DNA of 42,468 bases from Nitrospirota bacterium. GTDB lineage: Bacteria > Nitrospirota > Leptospirillia > Leptospirillales > Leptospirillaceae. The notes below the pieces were generated by a model. The model saw only the letters and a list, made by a program, of their open reading frames with translations. It searched no databases and had not been told where the DNA came from. Both the position numbers and the translations under genes were made by a program. How positions within the stretch are numbered: position 1 is the stretch's first letter; each line of letters starts with the position of its first letter. This document shows positions 32,819 through 41,923 of this stretch, in pieces. The DNA is taken from positions 1 to 42,468 of the forward strand of contig JAJYYA010000023.1 in the NCBI GenBank assembly GCA_021801345.1. The letters are read 5' to 3'.

Positions 32819-33379
32819 ATGGCTTTACTGACAACAGGCCTCAAGGATCTCTACGAAAAAGACTACTATTCCTGGGCGATGGAGAATGCTCGGCTTCTCG
32901 AAGAGGGACGGGTTTCGGAAATCGATCTTGAGAATCTGGCCGGGGAGGTGGAAAGCTTGGGGAAAAGGGAGTTTCGCGAACTGGAAAACCGGCTTGAAAT
33001 CGTGCTGGACCACCTGACAAAGCTCCACTGCTCAAAGAGCGAGGTCAGAGATCGCAACGAACGGGGATGGAGGCTCACTCTCAAAGAACACCGTATGCAG
33101 ATCGAAAAAATTCTCGGGGATTCTCCGGGTCTCGTCTCAAAACTGCCAGTCGCCCTGGAAGAGGCATGGAAAAGCGTCTCGCGTCTTTTCTCCGATCGTT
33201 TGTCTCCGGAGGAGCGCGCCCGCCCTCTTCCCCCAGAGTGCCCATGGACACAAGAGCAAACGCTCGATCCGGAATTCTTCCCCTTGTCCGAACGCGCTCC
33301 ATCGAGAAGACCTTCCCGTTCGCATGACGGACTCTCCCCCGCTAAGCCAAGAACCCGTGAGCCAATACCGCACCATTGA
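32819..33379 (+). CDS. DUF29 family protein
   Basis: DUF29 protein of 186 residues, function unknown. The family pattern is complete: LYEKDYYSWAMENARLLEEG at the start, IDLENLAGEVESLGKREFRELENRL, then LDHLTKLHC, and the usual close PPECPWTQEQTLDPEFFP. About 30 Ser/Arg/Pro-rich residues follow that normal end, with no counterpart that I know. ATG 32819 has AGGGGG four bases upstream. The gene is alone and convergent with otsB. DUF29 members are common in cyanobacteria and mobile-rich genomes, and are often near insertion elements. Confidence 0.88.
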   Translation: MALLTTGLKDLYEKDYYSWAMENARLLEEGRVSEIDLENLAGEVESLGKREFRELENRLEIVLDHLTKLHCSKSEVRDRNERGWRLTLKEHRMQIEKILGDSPGLVSKLPVALEEAWKSVSRLFSDRLSPEERARPLPPECPWTQEQTLDPEFFPLSERAPSRRPSRSHDGLSPAKPRTREPIPHH

Positions 33380-33406
33380 CCGATTTCAGATTTTCGAAAA
33401 AGAGGA

Positions 33407-34249
33407 CTATCGGGAGGGGTCCTGGGGCCCGAAAGCGTCGGCCGGGCGCTCAAGAAGCCTCTCGAGGATCTCCCAGAGGTCGTCCGGCGAGGAGAGGACT
33501 TTCGCCTCCGGGGCGAGCCCTGCAGGAGGATCTCCGATCCAGAGACCGATCCCCCCTCGCGTTACGGCGCGGTTGACCGCCTCCAGATCGGTGGTGTCGT
33601 CTCCGGCCATGACGGGAAAGTATCCCGGCCCGCCGTCTTGATCCGCCCGGGAGGCAAGCGCCACGAGAAAAAAGTCCAGCGTTTCCTCTTTTGTAACGCC
33701 CCCGACCGGGCGAACCTCCCAGACCATCTTCCCCTCCGAGATCCGGAAGATCTCCCTCCCCGAAAACTCCCCGAAGATTTGCCAAAGAAGGGCCGAGGCC
33801 TCGGGGACCCGCGAGGGGTCCACCGCACGATAGTGGACAGAGAGGCTGAACTCCTTGGGCTCGACCTTGACCCCGGGAAGGGCCTCCAGGACGGCCTTTG
33901 CCCGGGACGCAAACTCCGGAAGAAGCGCGCCCGCTTTTTGTGCCAAAGGGTGGAGGTGCCGCTCTCCCGCAAAAAGACGCACCGCCCCGTGGTCTCCCGA
34001 GATGCCGGCAAGGTCGGCCGGCGGAAGGCGGGAGAGAAGGTCGGCCTCCCCCCGGCCCGAGATGACAAAGGTCGGAAAACGGTCGGCAAGGCGACAGAGA
34101 AGACGGGCGTGGTCCTCGGAAAGCCGGACCTCCGAAGGGCGAGACGAGATCGGGACAAGCGTTCCGTCGAAGTCGAAAAAGAGGGCCGGAGAGCGCCCCT
34201 GCCCCGTCGGGTCGAAGAGGAGGTTTTCGGACGAGAGTCGGGAGCCCAT
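33407..34249 (-). CDS. otsB: Trehalose-6-phosphate phosphatase
   Basis: HAD-superfamily enzyme of 280 residues that removes phosphate from trehalose-6-phosphate. ALFFDFDGTLVPI holds the nucleophile Asp and general acid; FVISGRGEADL is motif II; MVWEVRPVGGVTKEETLDFF contains the conserved Lys; VMAGDDTTDLEA is motif IV; and an ISGDHGAV loop is typical of OtsB. ATG 34249 shares a base with the otsA stop (TGATG). It completes the trehalose pathway started by otsA. Confidence 0.95.
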   Translation of the reverse strand: MGSRLSSENLLFDPTGQGRSPALFFDFDGTLVPISSRPSEVRLSEDHARLLCRLADRFPTFVISGRGEADLLSRLPPADLAGISGDHGAVRLFAGERHLHPLAQKAGALLPEFASRAKAVLEALPGVKVEPKEFSLSVHYRAVDPSRVPEASALLWQIFGEFSGREIFRISEGKMVWEVRPVGGVTKEETLDFFLVALASRADQDGGPGYFPVMAGDDTTDLEAVNRAVTRGGIGLWIGDPPAGLAPEAKVLSSPDDLWEILERLLERPADAFGPQDPSR

Positions 34250-35844
34250 CAGGCCGGACGGGCGAAGAGGGCCGTTCCCTCGTTTCGGGTGGAGGAGAGA
34301 GGGCCAACGAGATTCTCGGCCATCCAGCGGTAGACGTTGTGCTCCCGGAGATCGGCCAACGCCTGGCGATTCCGACTCTCCCGGATCCGGCGGTCCATGG
34401 CGAGCCCCTGAGCGACAATCCGGGCCGAAAGGGCAGGGTCGGCGGGATCGATCAGCGAGAGCCCCTCCATCGTCATCGCCGTGCCCGTATGCCGGCTCAG
34501 AAAAAGCGGGGCGGAGCCTCCGTCCTGGGACGCAAGAAACTCCTTTGCCACAAGATTCATGCCGTCTCGGGTCGCGGTGACGAGGCATCCCCGGGAGAGG
34601 CGATAGAGCGGGGAGAGAAGGGAGGGATCGAGGGATCGGGCGAGGGTTACCACCGGCCGCCACTCCCCCCGGGAGAACCGTCGGTTGAGATCCTCGGACC
34701 GTCTCTCCACCTCCTCGGCATAGCGGCGGTAGGCCTCGACCGAAAGTCTGGTCGGCGGAGCGATCTGAAGAAGGGCGAGGCGGCCCACAAGGGAGGGATC
34801 GTTTTCGTAGAGCGCCTCCATAAGCGAGAGTCTCTCGAGAAAGCCCTTGGAGTAATCCATCCGGTCAACGGAGATCAGATAGCCTCCCGAGGGTGTTCCC
34901 GGAGCGAGCCCGCAGTCGGAGAGAAGCGAAAAGGCCGGGATCCTCCCCGCCGGATCCCGGGCCATCATGCGGAAGTGGTCGGGATCGACCGAGATGGGAA
35001 AGACCCCCGGATGGAGGCGCCGGAGGCCGAAGGCCGTCGAGACCGAAAGAGTCTCTCCGTCCCAGGAGGCCCGGGAGCCGTAGAGGGAAAAGACCGTATC
35101 GAGAAAGCGGTCCCGGTAGAGCTCGGTCTGAAAGCCCACCTGGTCGTAGGCGAGGAGCCCGGTCACGACCTCAAAGAGCCAGTGAGGGGGGGGAGCCCCT
35201 CCGGCAGGGGCACTCCAGGGAATATGCCAGAAGAAGGCCAGAGGGGGCAGCGCCCCCCCCATCCGGCGCATCTCCTGGCCCACCAGGGCCAGCTGATAGT
35301 CGTGAACCCAGATCATTCTTGGCCGGATCCCCCCCGAAGACGCGTCCCGGAGAGAGTCCAGCACCTTCCCCGCCACCCGGCGGTTGACCTCCCGGTAGGC
35401 CCCAAGGACATTCGAGGCGTCTCCGATCCGGTCCGTCTCGTCATGAAAGAACGGCCAGAGGACCCCGTTGGAAAATCCCGCATAGTGACCGTCGAGAAGT
35501 GCGGGGGGCACCTCCAGCCGGTCGAGACGGTAGCCGGGATCACCGGCCCCTCCGGGGATCCGAAGAAGATCGGGGCCGCCCGAATCCCGAAGGGCCACCC
35601 AGCGCCCCCCGACCTGGCACAGAAGGCGGTGGATCGTCTGGCTCACCCCCCCCGGAGGGAGGACAAAATGCTCCTCTCCCTTCCAGACGACGGGCTCGCG
35701 GTTGGTCACGACGAGAAGAGGCGCCGAGCCGGCCAGTTCGCGGTAAAAATGGACGAGGTCGCCCGGCCCACGAATCTCCGCCACGGGCGAGGATCGGAGG
35801 GTTTCCGGGATGCCGGCATGAACGACAGAAGGAGGCGCGGCCAT
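34249..35844 (-). CDS. otsA: Trehalose-6-phosphate synthase
   Basis: GT20 glycosyltransferase of 531 residues joining a nucleotide-glucose and glucose-6-phosphate. PLLVVTNREPVVW and the GGVSQTIHRLL loop form the N-terminal site; WVHDYQLALVGQEMR, FFWHIPW and ISVDRMDYSKGFLERL mark the acceptor and donor sites, and GCLVTATRDGMNLVAKEFLA is the signature near the C-terminus. About 30 extra residues precede the core (from MAAPPSVVHAG). ATG 35844 shares a base with the stop of the preceding glycosyltransferase. Trehalose protects against osmotic, acid and desiccation stress. Confidence 0.95.
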   Translation of the reverse strand: MAAPPSVVHAGIPETLRSSPVAEIRGPGDLVHFYRELAGSAPLLVVTNREPVVWKGEEHFVLPPGGVSQTIHRLLCQVGGRWVALRDSGGPDLLRIPGGAGDPGYRLDRLEVPPALLDGHYAGFSNGVLWPFFHDETDRIGDASNVLGAYREVNRRVAGKVLDSLRDASSGGIRPRMIWVHDYQLALVGQEMRRMGGALPPLAFFWHIPWSAPAGGAPPPHWLFEVVTGLLAYDQVGFQTELYRDRFLDTVFSLYGSRASWDGETLSVSTAFGLRRLHPGVFPISVDPDHFRMMARDPAGRIPAFSLLSDCGLAPGTPSGGYLISVDRMDYSKGFLERLSLMEALYENDPSLVGRLALLQIAPPTRLSVEAYRRYAEEVERRSEDLNRRFSRGEWRPVVTLARSLDPSLLSPLYRLSRGCLVTATRDGMNLVAKEFLASQDGGSAPLFLSRHTGTAMTMEGLSLIDPADPALSARIVAQGLAMDRRIRESRNRQALADLREHNVYRWMAENLVGPLSSTRNEGTALFARPA

Positions 35845-36938
35845 CAGCGGGCCTCCGACAGAAGGGTCCCGGCCCCGGAGCGAGCCTTTGAGGCAATGGC
35901 CGTGCGGGGGCGAGGTTTTCCGCTTTTTTCCAAGATCTCGCGGTAGAGCCGTTCGTAGGCGTCGACCATGACCTTCGTCGAATAGAGCTCGACCGCCCGT
36001 GCCCGACAGGCCTCCCGGTCGATGGCGGCGACCGGCCCGGCCAGAACCTCGGCCATCTCGGCCTCGCTGTCGACCTGATAGCCGGTCACCCCGTCTTCCA
36101 CGAGCTCCACCGCCGCCCCCCGCCGAAAGGCGATGACCGGGGTCCCGCAGAGCATCGCCTCGATCATCACAAGACCGAAGGGCTCCTCCCAGCGGATCGG
36201 AACCAGGAGGGCACGGGCCCCCTGCAGGAGGGCCACCTTCTGGAGGTGGTCGACTTGACCCAGCCAGTGGACCTCCGGATGCGTCATGAGCCCCCGAAGG
36301 GTTTCGTTGTAGAAGCCCGTGTCGCAAGGATGCACCGCCCCGCCCACATGGAGGGGGATCCCGGCCCGGATCGCCGCGCGGCAGGCGCTGTCCGGCCCCT
36401 TCTCCGGAGCGAGGCGCCCGAGAAAGGCGGCATAGCGGCCGGCCTCGTAGGAAGGAGGATAGGCCCCCGGATCAAGTCCATGATGGATCACCGAAAAGTG
36501 CGGCAGAAAGACCTCCTGGATCCTTTGGGAGTGGCTGATCGCGACATAGTGGTTCTCCGGGTAGTGGCGGTAGATCTCGGAAAAGTCCAGCGTCCGGGAG
36601 TGGTGGAGGGTCACCGCCGCCGGGACGCCCGCGATCGAGGCATAGGGGACGGAGACCGGGGACTGCCAGTGAACGACATCGATATCCCCCCGTTCGAGGA
36701 TCCTCTTTGCGGCAAAGGCCAGGTGGATGTGCTCGTCGCGACCCACGATCGGCCACCGGGCCGCGGGAAAGGAGCACTCGAGGATCGCCCGGGTCCGGGA
36801 GTCCCCGGTGGCGAACAGGACGACCTCGTGGCCCCGGTCGATGAGACCCTCGGCAAGATGATAGAGGAAGAGCTCCGTTCCCCCGTACTTTTTGGGAGGA
36901 ACGCTGACGAAGGGAGTCGAGACCAGAGCGATTCTCAC
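35844..36938 (-). CDS. GT4-family glycosyltransferase
   Basis: GT-B fold enzyme of 364 residues. RIALVSTPFVSVPPKKYGGTE at the N-terminus includes the sugar-nucleotide loop; the C-terminal domain has YAAFLGRLAPEKGP and the GT4 signature RWEEPFGLVMIEAMLCGTPV. It starts at GTG 36938, overlapping the MFS transporter stop as GTGA, with AGGAGA six bases before. Fused by overlap to otsA, it may make a glycoside linked to trehalose metabolism, such as a glucosyl compatible solute or a surface sugar, but its substrates cannot be read from the sequence. Confidence 0.9.
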   Translation of the reverse strand: MRIALVSTPFVSVPPKKYGGTELFLYHLAEGLIDRGHEVVLFATGDSRTRAILECSFPAARWPIVGRDEHIHLAFAAKRILERGDIDVVHWQSPVSVPYASIAGVPAAVTLHHSRTLDFSEIYRHYPENHYVAISHSQRIQEVFLPHFSVIHHGLDPGAYPPSYEAGRYAAFLGRLAPEKGPDSACRAAIRAGIPLHVGGAVHPCDTGFYNETLRGLMTHPEVHWLGQVDHLQKVALLQGARALLVPIRWEEPFGLVMIEAMLCGTPVIAFRRGAAVELVEDGVTGYQVDSEAEMAEVLAGPVAAIDREACRARAVELYSTKVMVDAYERLYREILEKSGKPRPRTAIASKARSGAGTLLSEAR

Positions 36939-38275
36939 AGCTTGTCTCCTTTGACCGACATCTCCCGGCCGGACCCTGCCCGGGCGGGAGAAAGGCCCAA
37001 AAGGGCGGAGAAGAAGGAGGTTGCCGACCGGCAGAATCCCCCCTTGCGGCAACCGGCTTCAATCATGTTGACCGCCCCGAAGGAGAGAACAAGGATCCCT
37101 CCCAGAAGGGCGAGAACCGGACGGATCCCCAGGCTCCTGACGAGACCCGGAAGGCCGACCATTCCGAGAATGGCTCCCCCGAGAAAACCCAGACTCATCG
37201 TGGTGAGGACCCGGGAGAGCATCCGGGAGGGCGCATGGTTCTGCATCAGCGTGTGCGCCAGGGGGTTGACCACCGAGACCGCCATCCCGAAGAGAAGCAT
37301 GTAGACAAGGTCGACCCCGGTCCGGGAGCTCCCCGCCAGAAGAAGCATGACGAAGCCTCCGGAGAGGAACCCTCCCGCGATCCAGCGAAAAAGGTTTTCG
37401 GGAGGACGCACCGTCAGAAGAATGGAGGAGAGCAGCATCCCCACCCCGTAGGCCGAGAGAAGCATCCCGAATCCGGTCGCCCCCGCGTGAAGAACCGTCT
37501 TCGAGAGAACCGGGAGCAGGAGCGTAACGGGACCGCTGATCAGACCATAGAGGGCCATGATCACGAAGAGGCCGAAGAAGAGGGGGTTCCGTGAAAAGAT
37601 GAAGCGGATCCCCTCGCCGACCTCAAGGAGCACTCCGGAAAGACCGGAGACCGGGGGGATTTCCGGGTCGGGGATCTCCCGGATGGCAATGAAGAGAAGA
37701 AAAAGGGCGGAGACGAGGAATGTCGCCCCGTTGACGACCATCACAAAGACCGGATTGTAAAGGGCCGACAGGACCCCTCCGAGGAGCGGGCCCACGAGCA
37801 TCCCGACCTGTCCCGTCGTCTGCATGAGGGCATTGGCCGAAACCCGGCGCGGCTCTTCCACCATGAGCGGAACGACCGAGTAGAGCGCGGGGCCGAAGAT
37901 GCCGCTTGCGGTGGCGACGAGGAAGACCAGGAGGTAGAGGAGGGGAAGGGTCAGCTCATGGAGGAGATAAAGGGCAGGAATGACGAGAACGAGAGCCCCC
38001 CGGACAGCATCGACAACAATCATCGTGCGCCGCTTGGGATAGCGGTCGAGGAGGACCCCGTTGGCCCAGAAAAACAGCATGGGGGGAAGAGTCTGAAGCA
38101 CGCCCACCACAATCAGGGCGCCCGGACTTTTTGTAAAAAGATAGACAAACCAGAGAAGGGCGATCTTGTTGAGATTCTCGCCCAGCTGGCTGACCAGCTG
38201 ACCCAGAAGAAGAAGTCCGAAGTTGCGATCGACGAGGAGTTCCCGGGAGGCTTTGAGATGGACGGAAAAGGACAT
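36935..38275 (-). CDS. MFS transporter
   Basis: A 446-residue inner-membrane protein with about 12 hydrophobic helices (for example NFGLLLLGQLVSQLGENL, VVVGVLQTLPPMLFFWANG, LLLPVLSKTVL). LLDRYPKRRTMIVVDA is the loop 2-3 MFS signature. Similar to the MFS_3/drug-efflux branch that exports siderophores and drugs. ATG 38275 has GAGGAAG seven bases upstream. Its last bases overlap the glycosyltransferase start, so it is translationally coupled to the trehalose genes. Confidence 0.9.
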   Translation of the reverse strand: MSFSVHLKASRELLVDRNFGLLLLGQLVSQLGENLNKIALLWFVYLFTKSPGALIVVGVLQTLPPMLFFWANGVLLDRYPKRRTMIVVDAVRGALVLVIPALYLLHELTLPLLYLLVFLVATASGIFGPALYSVVPLMVEEPRRVSANALMQTTGQVGMLVGPLLGGVLSALYNPVFVMVVNGATFLVSALFLLFIAIREIPDPEIPPVSGLSGVLLEVGEGIRFIFSRNPLFFGLFVIMALYGLISGPVTLLLPVLSKTVLHAGATGFGMLLSAYGVGMLLSSILLTVRPPENLFRWIAGGFLSGGFVMLLLAGSSRTGVDLVYMLLFGMAVSVVNPLAHTLMQNHAPSRMLSRVLTTMSLGFLGGAILGMVGLPGLVRSLGIRPVLALLGGILVLSFGAVNMIEAGCRKGGFCRSATSFFSALLGLSPARAGSGREMSVKGDKL

Positions 38276-38466
38276 CGGACGGCTTCCTCGAAGGTCAACC
38301 CGGCGGCGCTTGCCGGGCAGCGGGCGGAAAAACCCTTCCGGAGCCTCTCTCCGGAGCCTTTCCCGCCACAGAAAACCTAGCAAGAATCGCGCCAGAGAAT
38401 GCCGACTGGAACGAAGGCCGTCCGGCGGAAGCCCCCTTAAAGTCCCGCCCCAAAAAGTGGATCCCC

Positions 38467-39750
38467 TCAGGACAACCGGGAACGAAAAAGCGTTACCAAC
38501 GGTAACAGAAGGAGGCTCACCCCCAGAAGAAGCGTTCCCCCGAGAGTCAGAAAGGAGGAGACCGGATGATGGTGGAGGTAGAGTGTCCCCCCCCGGATCC
38601 CCCCCACGGCAAAGAGGAGAAAGAGCGACATGACAAGACTGAGGAATCGGCCCAGACTCTCTCCGGGAACGACCTGCTGGATGCGGGTCAGGACGAGGGG
38701 TTGGGCCCAGGAGAGGCCAAGGCCCGCAACAAGGAGAAGGAAGAGCCCGGCCGACTCCCGGGGAAGGCGGGGAAGAAGAAGAAACGCGAGCCCGGCCAGG
38801 AGCATCCCGAAAAGAATCATGGGAAAGGGCCTCGGGAGCTTGCGGCCGAGAAGAAGAACGCCTCCCAGAAACGAACCCAGAAAGTAGGCGCCGGAGAGAA
38901 GGGCATAGAAGGAAGGGGGGGCGTGGAAAAGCTGGGAGGACAAAAGCGGGAAGACCAGGGACATGGGAGCGTTGAAGAGGGCAAAAAGGACGAGAAGAAG
39001 CGTGGCAAAGATCAGAAGGGGGGTCCGAACGAGGAGAAGGGCGGTCCTTTGCATCCCCTCGATCTGATCGGAAAGCCCCCGGCCCAGCGTTTGGCTCTCC
39101 GCTCTCGGGGAAACGGGAAGGGGGGGCACGATGAGGGCAAACAGGAAGGCCGAAATCGCAAAGCCCGCCCCGGAGAGAACGAGCAGCCACGGGGCCGGAA
39201 AAAGGAGAAGAAGCCCCGCCGTGGCAAGCGGCCCCAGAAGATAGCCCCCCTGCCCGGCGATCTGGATCCACCCGTTGGCGTGTTCGAGCCGGTCGCGGGG
39301 GACGAACTCGGGAACGGAGGCGTTGAAGGCGGGGCCCACTCCGGCCGAGAGAACGGCCGTCGCCACCACGATGGCGATGAGGGGAAGGGTCCCGATCGGG
39401 GCAAAGAGAGAGAGCAGGGGAACGAGCGCGTAGGTTGCGCCTTTGAAGAGGTTCAGCGCCGCAAGGAGAATCTGCCGGGGAAGCAGATCGATGAGGAGGC
39501 CGGCCGGGATCAGGACAAGGAAGGGAACGATCGTCTGGATGAGGCCGATGCGTCCCACAAGGGAGACGTCGCCGTGCCGGATCCGGAAGGCGATCCATGT
39601 CAGGGCCGTCTGTGTCATCCCCTCGCTGAACTGGCTGATGGCATAGGCCGAGAGCAGGCCCACGAAGGGAGCCTGGGCAAGGGTCCGGCTCAGGAGGCTT
39701 CCGCGCAGCCCCCCCACGACGCCATCGAAGCCGGGAAGAGGCGGCTTCAC
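38467..39750 (-). CDS. MFS transporter
   Basis: A second 427-residue MFS carrier with about 12 membrane helices, in the same branch as its neighbour (LIPAGLLIDLLPRQILLAALN is the loop signature; the segment FVPRDRLEHANGWIQIAGQGGYLLGPLATAGL is shared with MFS_3 exporters). The frame starts at GTG 39750 without a clear ribosome site. It lies 191 bases before the other MFS gene. Tandem, divergent paralogues such as these often arise by duplication; substrate unknown. Confidence 0.85.
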   Translation of the reverse strand: MKPPLPGFDGVVGGLRGSLLSRTLAQAPFVGLLSAYAISQFSEGMTQTALTWIAFRIRHGDVSLVGRIGLIQTIVPFLVLIPAGLLIDLLPRQILLAALNLFKGATYALVPLLSLFAPIGTLPLIAIVVATAVLSAGVGPAFNASVPEFVPRDRLEHANGWIQIAGQGGYLLGPLATAGLLLLFPAPWLLVLSGAGFAISAFLFALIVPPLPVSPRAESQTLGRGLSDQIEGMQRTALLLVRTPLLIFATLLLVLFALFNAPMSLVFPLLSSQLFHAPPSFYALLSGAYFLGSFLGGVLLLGRKLPRPFPMILFGMLLAGLAFLLLPRLPRESAGLFLLLVAGLGLSWAQPLVLTRIQQVVPGESLGRFLSLVMSLFLLFAVGGIRGGTLYLHHHPVSSFLTLGGTLLLGVSLLLLPLVTLFRSRLS

Positions 39751-39792
39751 GGAACGCGGTTTGCCGCGGAAGGGCCCCGGAAAGGAATGGGG

Positions 39793-40104
39793 CTATCCTT
39801 GACCGAAGAGAGCCCGGAGCTCTTCACAGAACTTGACCGGAGAGAATTCCAAAAGCTCGAAGCGGGCCACCTGCGCCTTGTGATAGGGGTCCTCCGCCAG
39901 AGCCCGCTCGACCTCGGTCCGGTCCTGCCCCCGCATGACGAGGAGCCCTCCCGTCCGCGGAACGAGCGGGCCCGACAAGAGGAGGCGGCCGTCGGAAACC
40001 AAACGATCGAGGTGCTCCCTGTGAGGAGCCACCAGCGGTTCGACCTCCGAAAGAGGCCGGAGATAGATCACGTGAACGACAAAAAAACGGGGAGAGGTGA
40101 GCAT
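39793..40104 (-). CDS. YciI-like protein
   Basis: A 103-residue protein of the YCII-related fold (ferredoxin-like, dimeric). FFVVHVIYLRPLSEVEPLVAPHREHLDRL with the conserved His, SGRLLLSGPL type loop (DGRLLLSGPLVP), GGLLVMRGQD and EDPYHKAQVARFELLEF match the family, whose few characterised members have enzymatic or sensory roles. ATG 40104 has GGAG eight bases upstream; GTG 40113 overlaps the apt stop and is less likely. It follows apt by five bases. Function not known. Confidence 0.9.
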   Translation of the reverse strand: MLTSPRFFVVHVIYLRPLSEVEPLVAPHREHLDRLVSDGRLLLSGPLVPRTGGLLVMRGQDRTEVERALAEDPYHKAQVARFELLEFSPVKFCEELRALFGQG

Positions 40105-40109
40105 CTGTG

Positions 40110-40634
40110 TCACTCCGAGACCTGATAGGTGAGGATCGAACGGATCTTCCGGCCGGCGAGTCTCTTCCTGCCCCCGAGGCCCTCGAGCTCGGTCACGAAG
40201 ACCGACTCCACGATGTGGGCGCCGAGCGCCTCGAGCAGGCCGATCGCCGCGTGAGCCGTGCCTCCCGTTGCGAGAAGGTCGTCGATGAGGAGAACCTTTT
40301 CCCCTTTGGTGAGAGCCCCCTCCTGCACCGCGATCGTGTCCTGCCCGTACTCGAGGTCGTAGGAGAGCTCCCGGACCGTCCCGGGAAGCTTTCCCTTCTT
40401 GCGAACCGGAACGAATCCCGCCCCCAGGGCACAGGCGACAGGAGCCGCCAGAATGAATCCGCGGGCCTCGATCCCCACCACATGGGCGATTCCCTGCCCC
40501 CGGTAGGGGGCGGCCAGATGCTCGATCAGACGGGGAAAGGCCTCAGGGGAGCCGAAGAGAGGCATGAGATCGTAAAAAAGGATCCCCTTTTTGGGAAAGT
40601 CGGGAACGGTGCGAACATAGTTTCCAAAATCCAT
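40110..40634 (-). CDS. apt: Adenine phosphoribosyltransferase
   Basis: Purine-salvage enzyme of 174 residues converting adenine and PRPP to AMP. VRTVPDFPKKGILFYDLMPL at the start, VVGIEARGFILAAPVA, FVPVRKKGKLPG and the PRPP-binding VLLIDDLLATGGTA are all family marks. ATG 40634 has AAGGAGA upstream. It lies 54 bases after the sigma factor gene and just before the YciI-like gene. Confidence 0.96.
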   Translation of the reverse strand: MDFGNYVRTVPDFPKKGILFYDLMPLFGSPEAFPRLIEHLAAPYRGQGIAHVVGIEARGFILAAPVACALGAGFVPVRKKGKLPGTVRELSYDLEYGQDTIAVQEGALTKGEKVLLIDDLLATGGTAHAAIGLLEALGAHIVESVFVTELEGLGGRKRLAGRKIRSILTYQVSE

Positions 40635-40688
40635 CTCTGTCTCCTTATGCCGGCAAACGGCCGGATGGGGGGTGCCCCGCGCCCTGTC

Positions 40689-41627
40689 CTACCGACGGTG
40701 GGGAGGGGCGGACGGGGTCGGGGGAAAGAGCGACGGGGGAGAGGCAAAAGGCCTTGCGTCGTCGATGTAGGCCCGCATCTTCGCAAGGGCGACCGCCTCG
40801 ATCTGGCGCACCCTCTCCCGCGTGACTCCCAAACGTTGACCAATCTCCTCAAGGGTCAGGGGATCCTCTCCCGAGAGGCCGAAGCGCAGATAAAGAACAT
40901 CCCGCTCCCGGGGACGAAGAACGGCCAGCGCCTCTTCGAGCGCCTGTCCCTCCTCCCGACGGGAGACCACGTCGAGCGGCGAGACGGCATCGGGATCCCC
41001 GATCACATCCTTGAGAGTGTTCTCCTCCATCTCTCCGACCGGAGCATCGAGAGAGATGGTCGATGCGATCAGGGGGGAGAGGGACTCGAAGTCTTCGACC
41101 GAAAGGCCCGCCTTCCGGGCCGCCTCTCCGGGATCGGGCTCGAGCCCGGCAGCGACCGTCTGTTCGACCGCCGCAAGATAGCGGTTGACCTTCTCCCTCA
41201 TGTGGACGGGAAGTCGGATCATGTGGCCCAGATTGATGACCGCGCGTTCGATGGACTGCCGGATCCACCAGGAGGCATAGGTGCTGAACCGGAACCCTTT
41301 CTCGGGGTCGTAGCGGTCCACCGCCTTCATGAGGCCCAAATTTCCTTCTTCGATCAGGTCGGGAAAGGGGAGCCCTCTTCCGGCATAGCGTTTGGCGATC
41401 ATGACCACGAGGCGAAGGTTCGAGAGGATCATCCGTTCCCGGGCCGAAGCGTCTCCCGCGGCAAGGCGGCGCCCCAGATCGACCTCTTCGGAGGCCGAGA
41501 GAAGAGGATAGTCCCGAAGGGTCCGGAGGTAGAGGGCCAGCGAGCCGACATCTCCCGCCACGCCCTCCGGCGGGAGGTCTCGGGAGGGCTCGAGAGATTC
41601 CGTCTCGTCAGGATACGATTCGTTCAC
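40689..41627 (-). CDS. rpoS: Sigma-70 family alternative sigma factor, RpoS-like
   Basis: A 312-residue group 2 sigma factor. Region 1.2 (ALYLRTLRDYPLLSASEEVDLGRRL), regions 2.1-2.4 (NLRLVVMIAKRYAGRGLPFPDLIEEGNLGLMKAVDRYDPEKGFRFSTYASWWIRQSI), region 3 and region 4 with the TLEEIGQRLGVTRERVRQIE helix-turn-helix are complete; the central STISLDAPVGEMEENTLKDVI is typical of RpoS-like factors. Housekeeping RpoD would have the long region 1.1, absent here. GTG 41627 overlaps the acylphosphatase stop as GTGA with AAAGGGA before it. A Pro/Ser-rich tail follows region 4. It would control stationary-phase or stress genes, possibly including otsAB. Confidence 0.88.
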   Translation of the reverse strand: MNESYPDETESLEPSRDLPPEGVAGDVGSLALYLRTLRDYPLLSASEEVDLGRRLAAGDASARERMILSNLRLVVMIAKRYAGRGLPFPDLIEEGNLGLMKAVDRYDPEKGFRFSTYASWWIRQSIERAVINLGHMIRLPVHMREKVNRYLAAVEQTVAAGLEPDPGEAARKAGLSVEDFESLSPLIASTISLDAPVGEMEENTLKDVIGDPDAVSPLDVVSRREEGQALEEALAVLRPRERDVLYLRFGLSGEDPLTLEEIGQRLGVTRERVRQIEAVALAKMRAYIDDARPFASPPSLFPPTPSAPPHRR

Positions 41628-41923
41628 GGGCAGTCCCTTTCGATTCTGAACTCCGTCCGCTCCGCCGGGGGAAGATCCATGGGCCCGCCCTCTTCACTCT
41701 CGAGAGTCTCTACGCGGGCGCCGGGAGGTCCCGACAGGAGCGCCTCCCTCCAAAGGGAGAGGCTCTCCGACAAAACCTCCGCAACGCCGCGGACCGAGCC
41801 GTCTGGGCAGTTGGCCACCCATCCTCCGACCCCCAACTCCCGCGCCTTCGCAAAGACAAAGGCCCGATATCCGACTCCCTGAACCCGGCCGGTGACGCGG
41901 AAGCGAACGATCATCCTGCTCAC
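41624..41923 (-). CDS. acyP: Acylphosphatase
   Basis: Small enzyme hydrolysing acyl phosphates. RFRVTGRVQGVGYRAFVFAKARELGVGGWVANCPDGSVRGVAEV holds the catalytic Arg (GYRAF) and Asn (VANCPDGSV). GTG 41923, with GGGAG ten bases upstream, gives 99 residues, matching the family; TTG 41992 would add a 23-residue charged tail without homology. It is the first gene of the acyP-sigma-apt-yciI run and overlaps the sigma gene. Confidence 0.92.
   Translation of the reverse strand: MSRMIVRFRVTGRVQGVGYRAFVFAKARELGVGGWVANCPDGSVRGVAEVLSESLSLWREALLSGPPGARVETLESEEGGPMDLPPAERTEFRIERDCP

Noticed and set aside
38485-38506. GTTACC/GGTAAC hairpin followed by T5 on the minus strand, near the end of the second MFS gene
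   Set aside because: It would terminate before the stop codon at 38467-38469, so it is unlikely to be the operon terminator.
36935-39598. 887-residue single protein reading
   Set aside because: Only the last 446 residues are an MFS carrier; the upstream half is an out-of-frame shadow of the neighbouring MFS gene.
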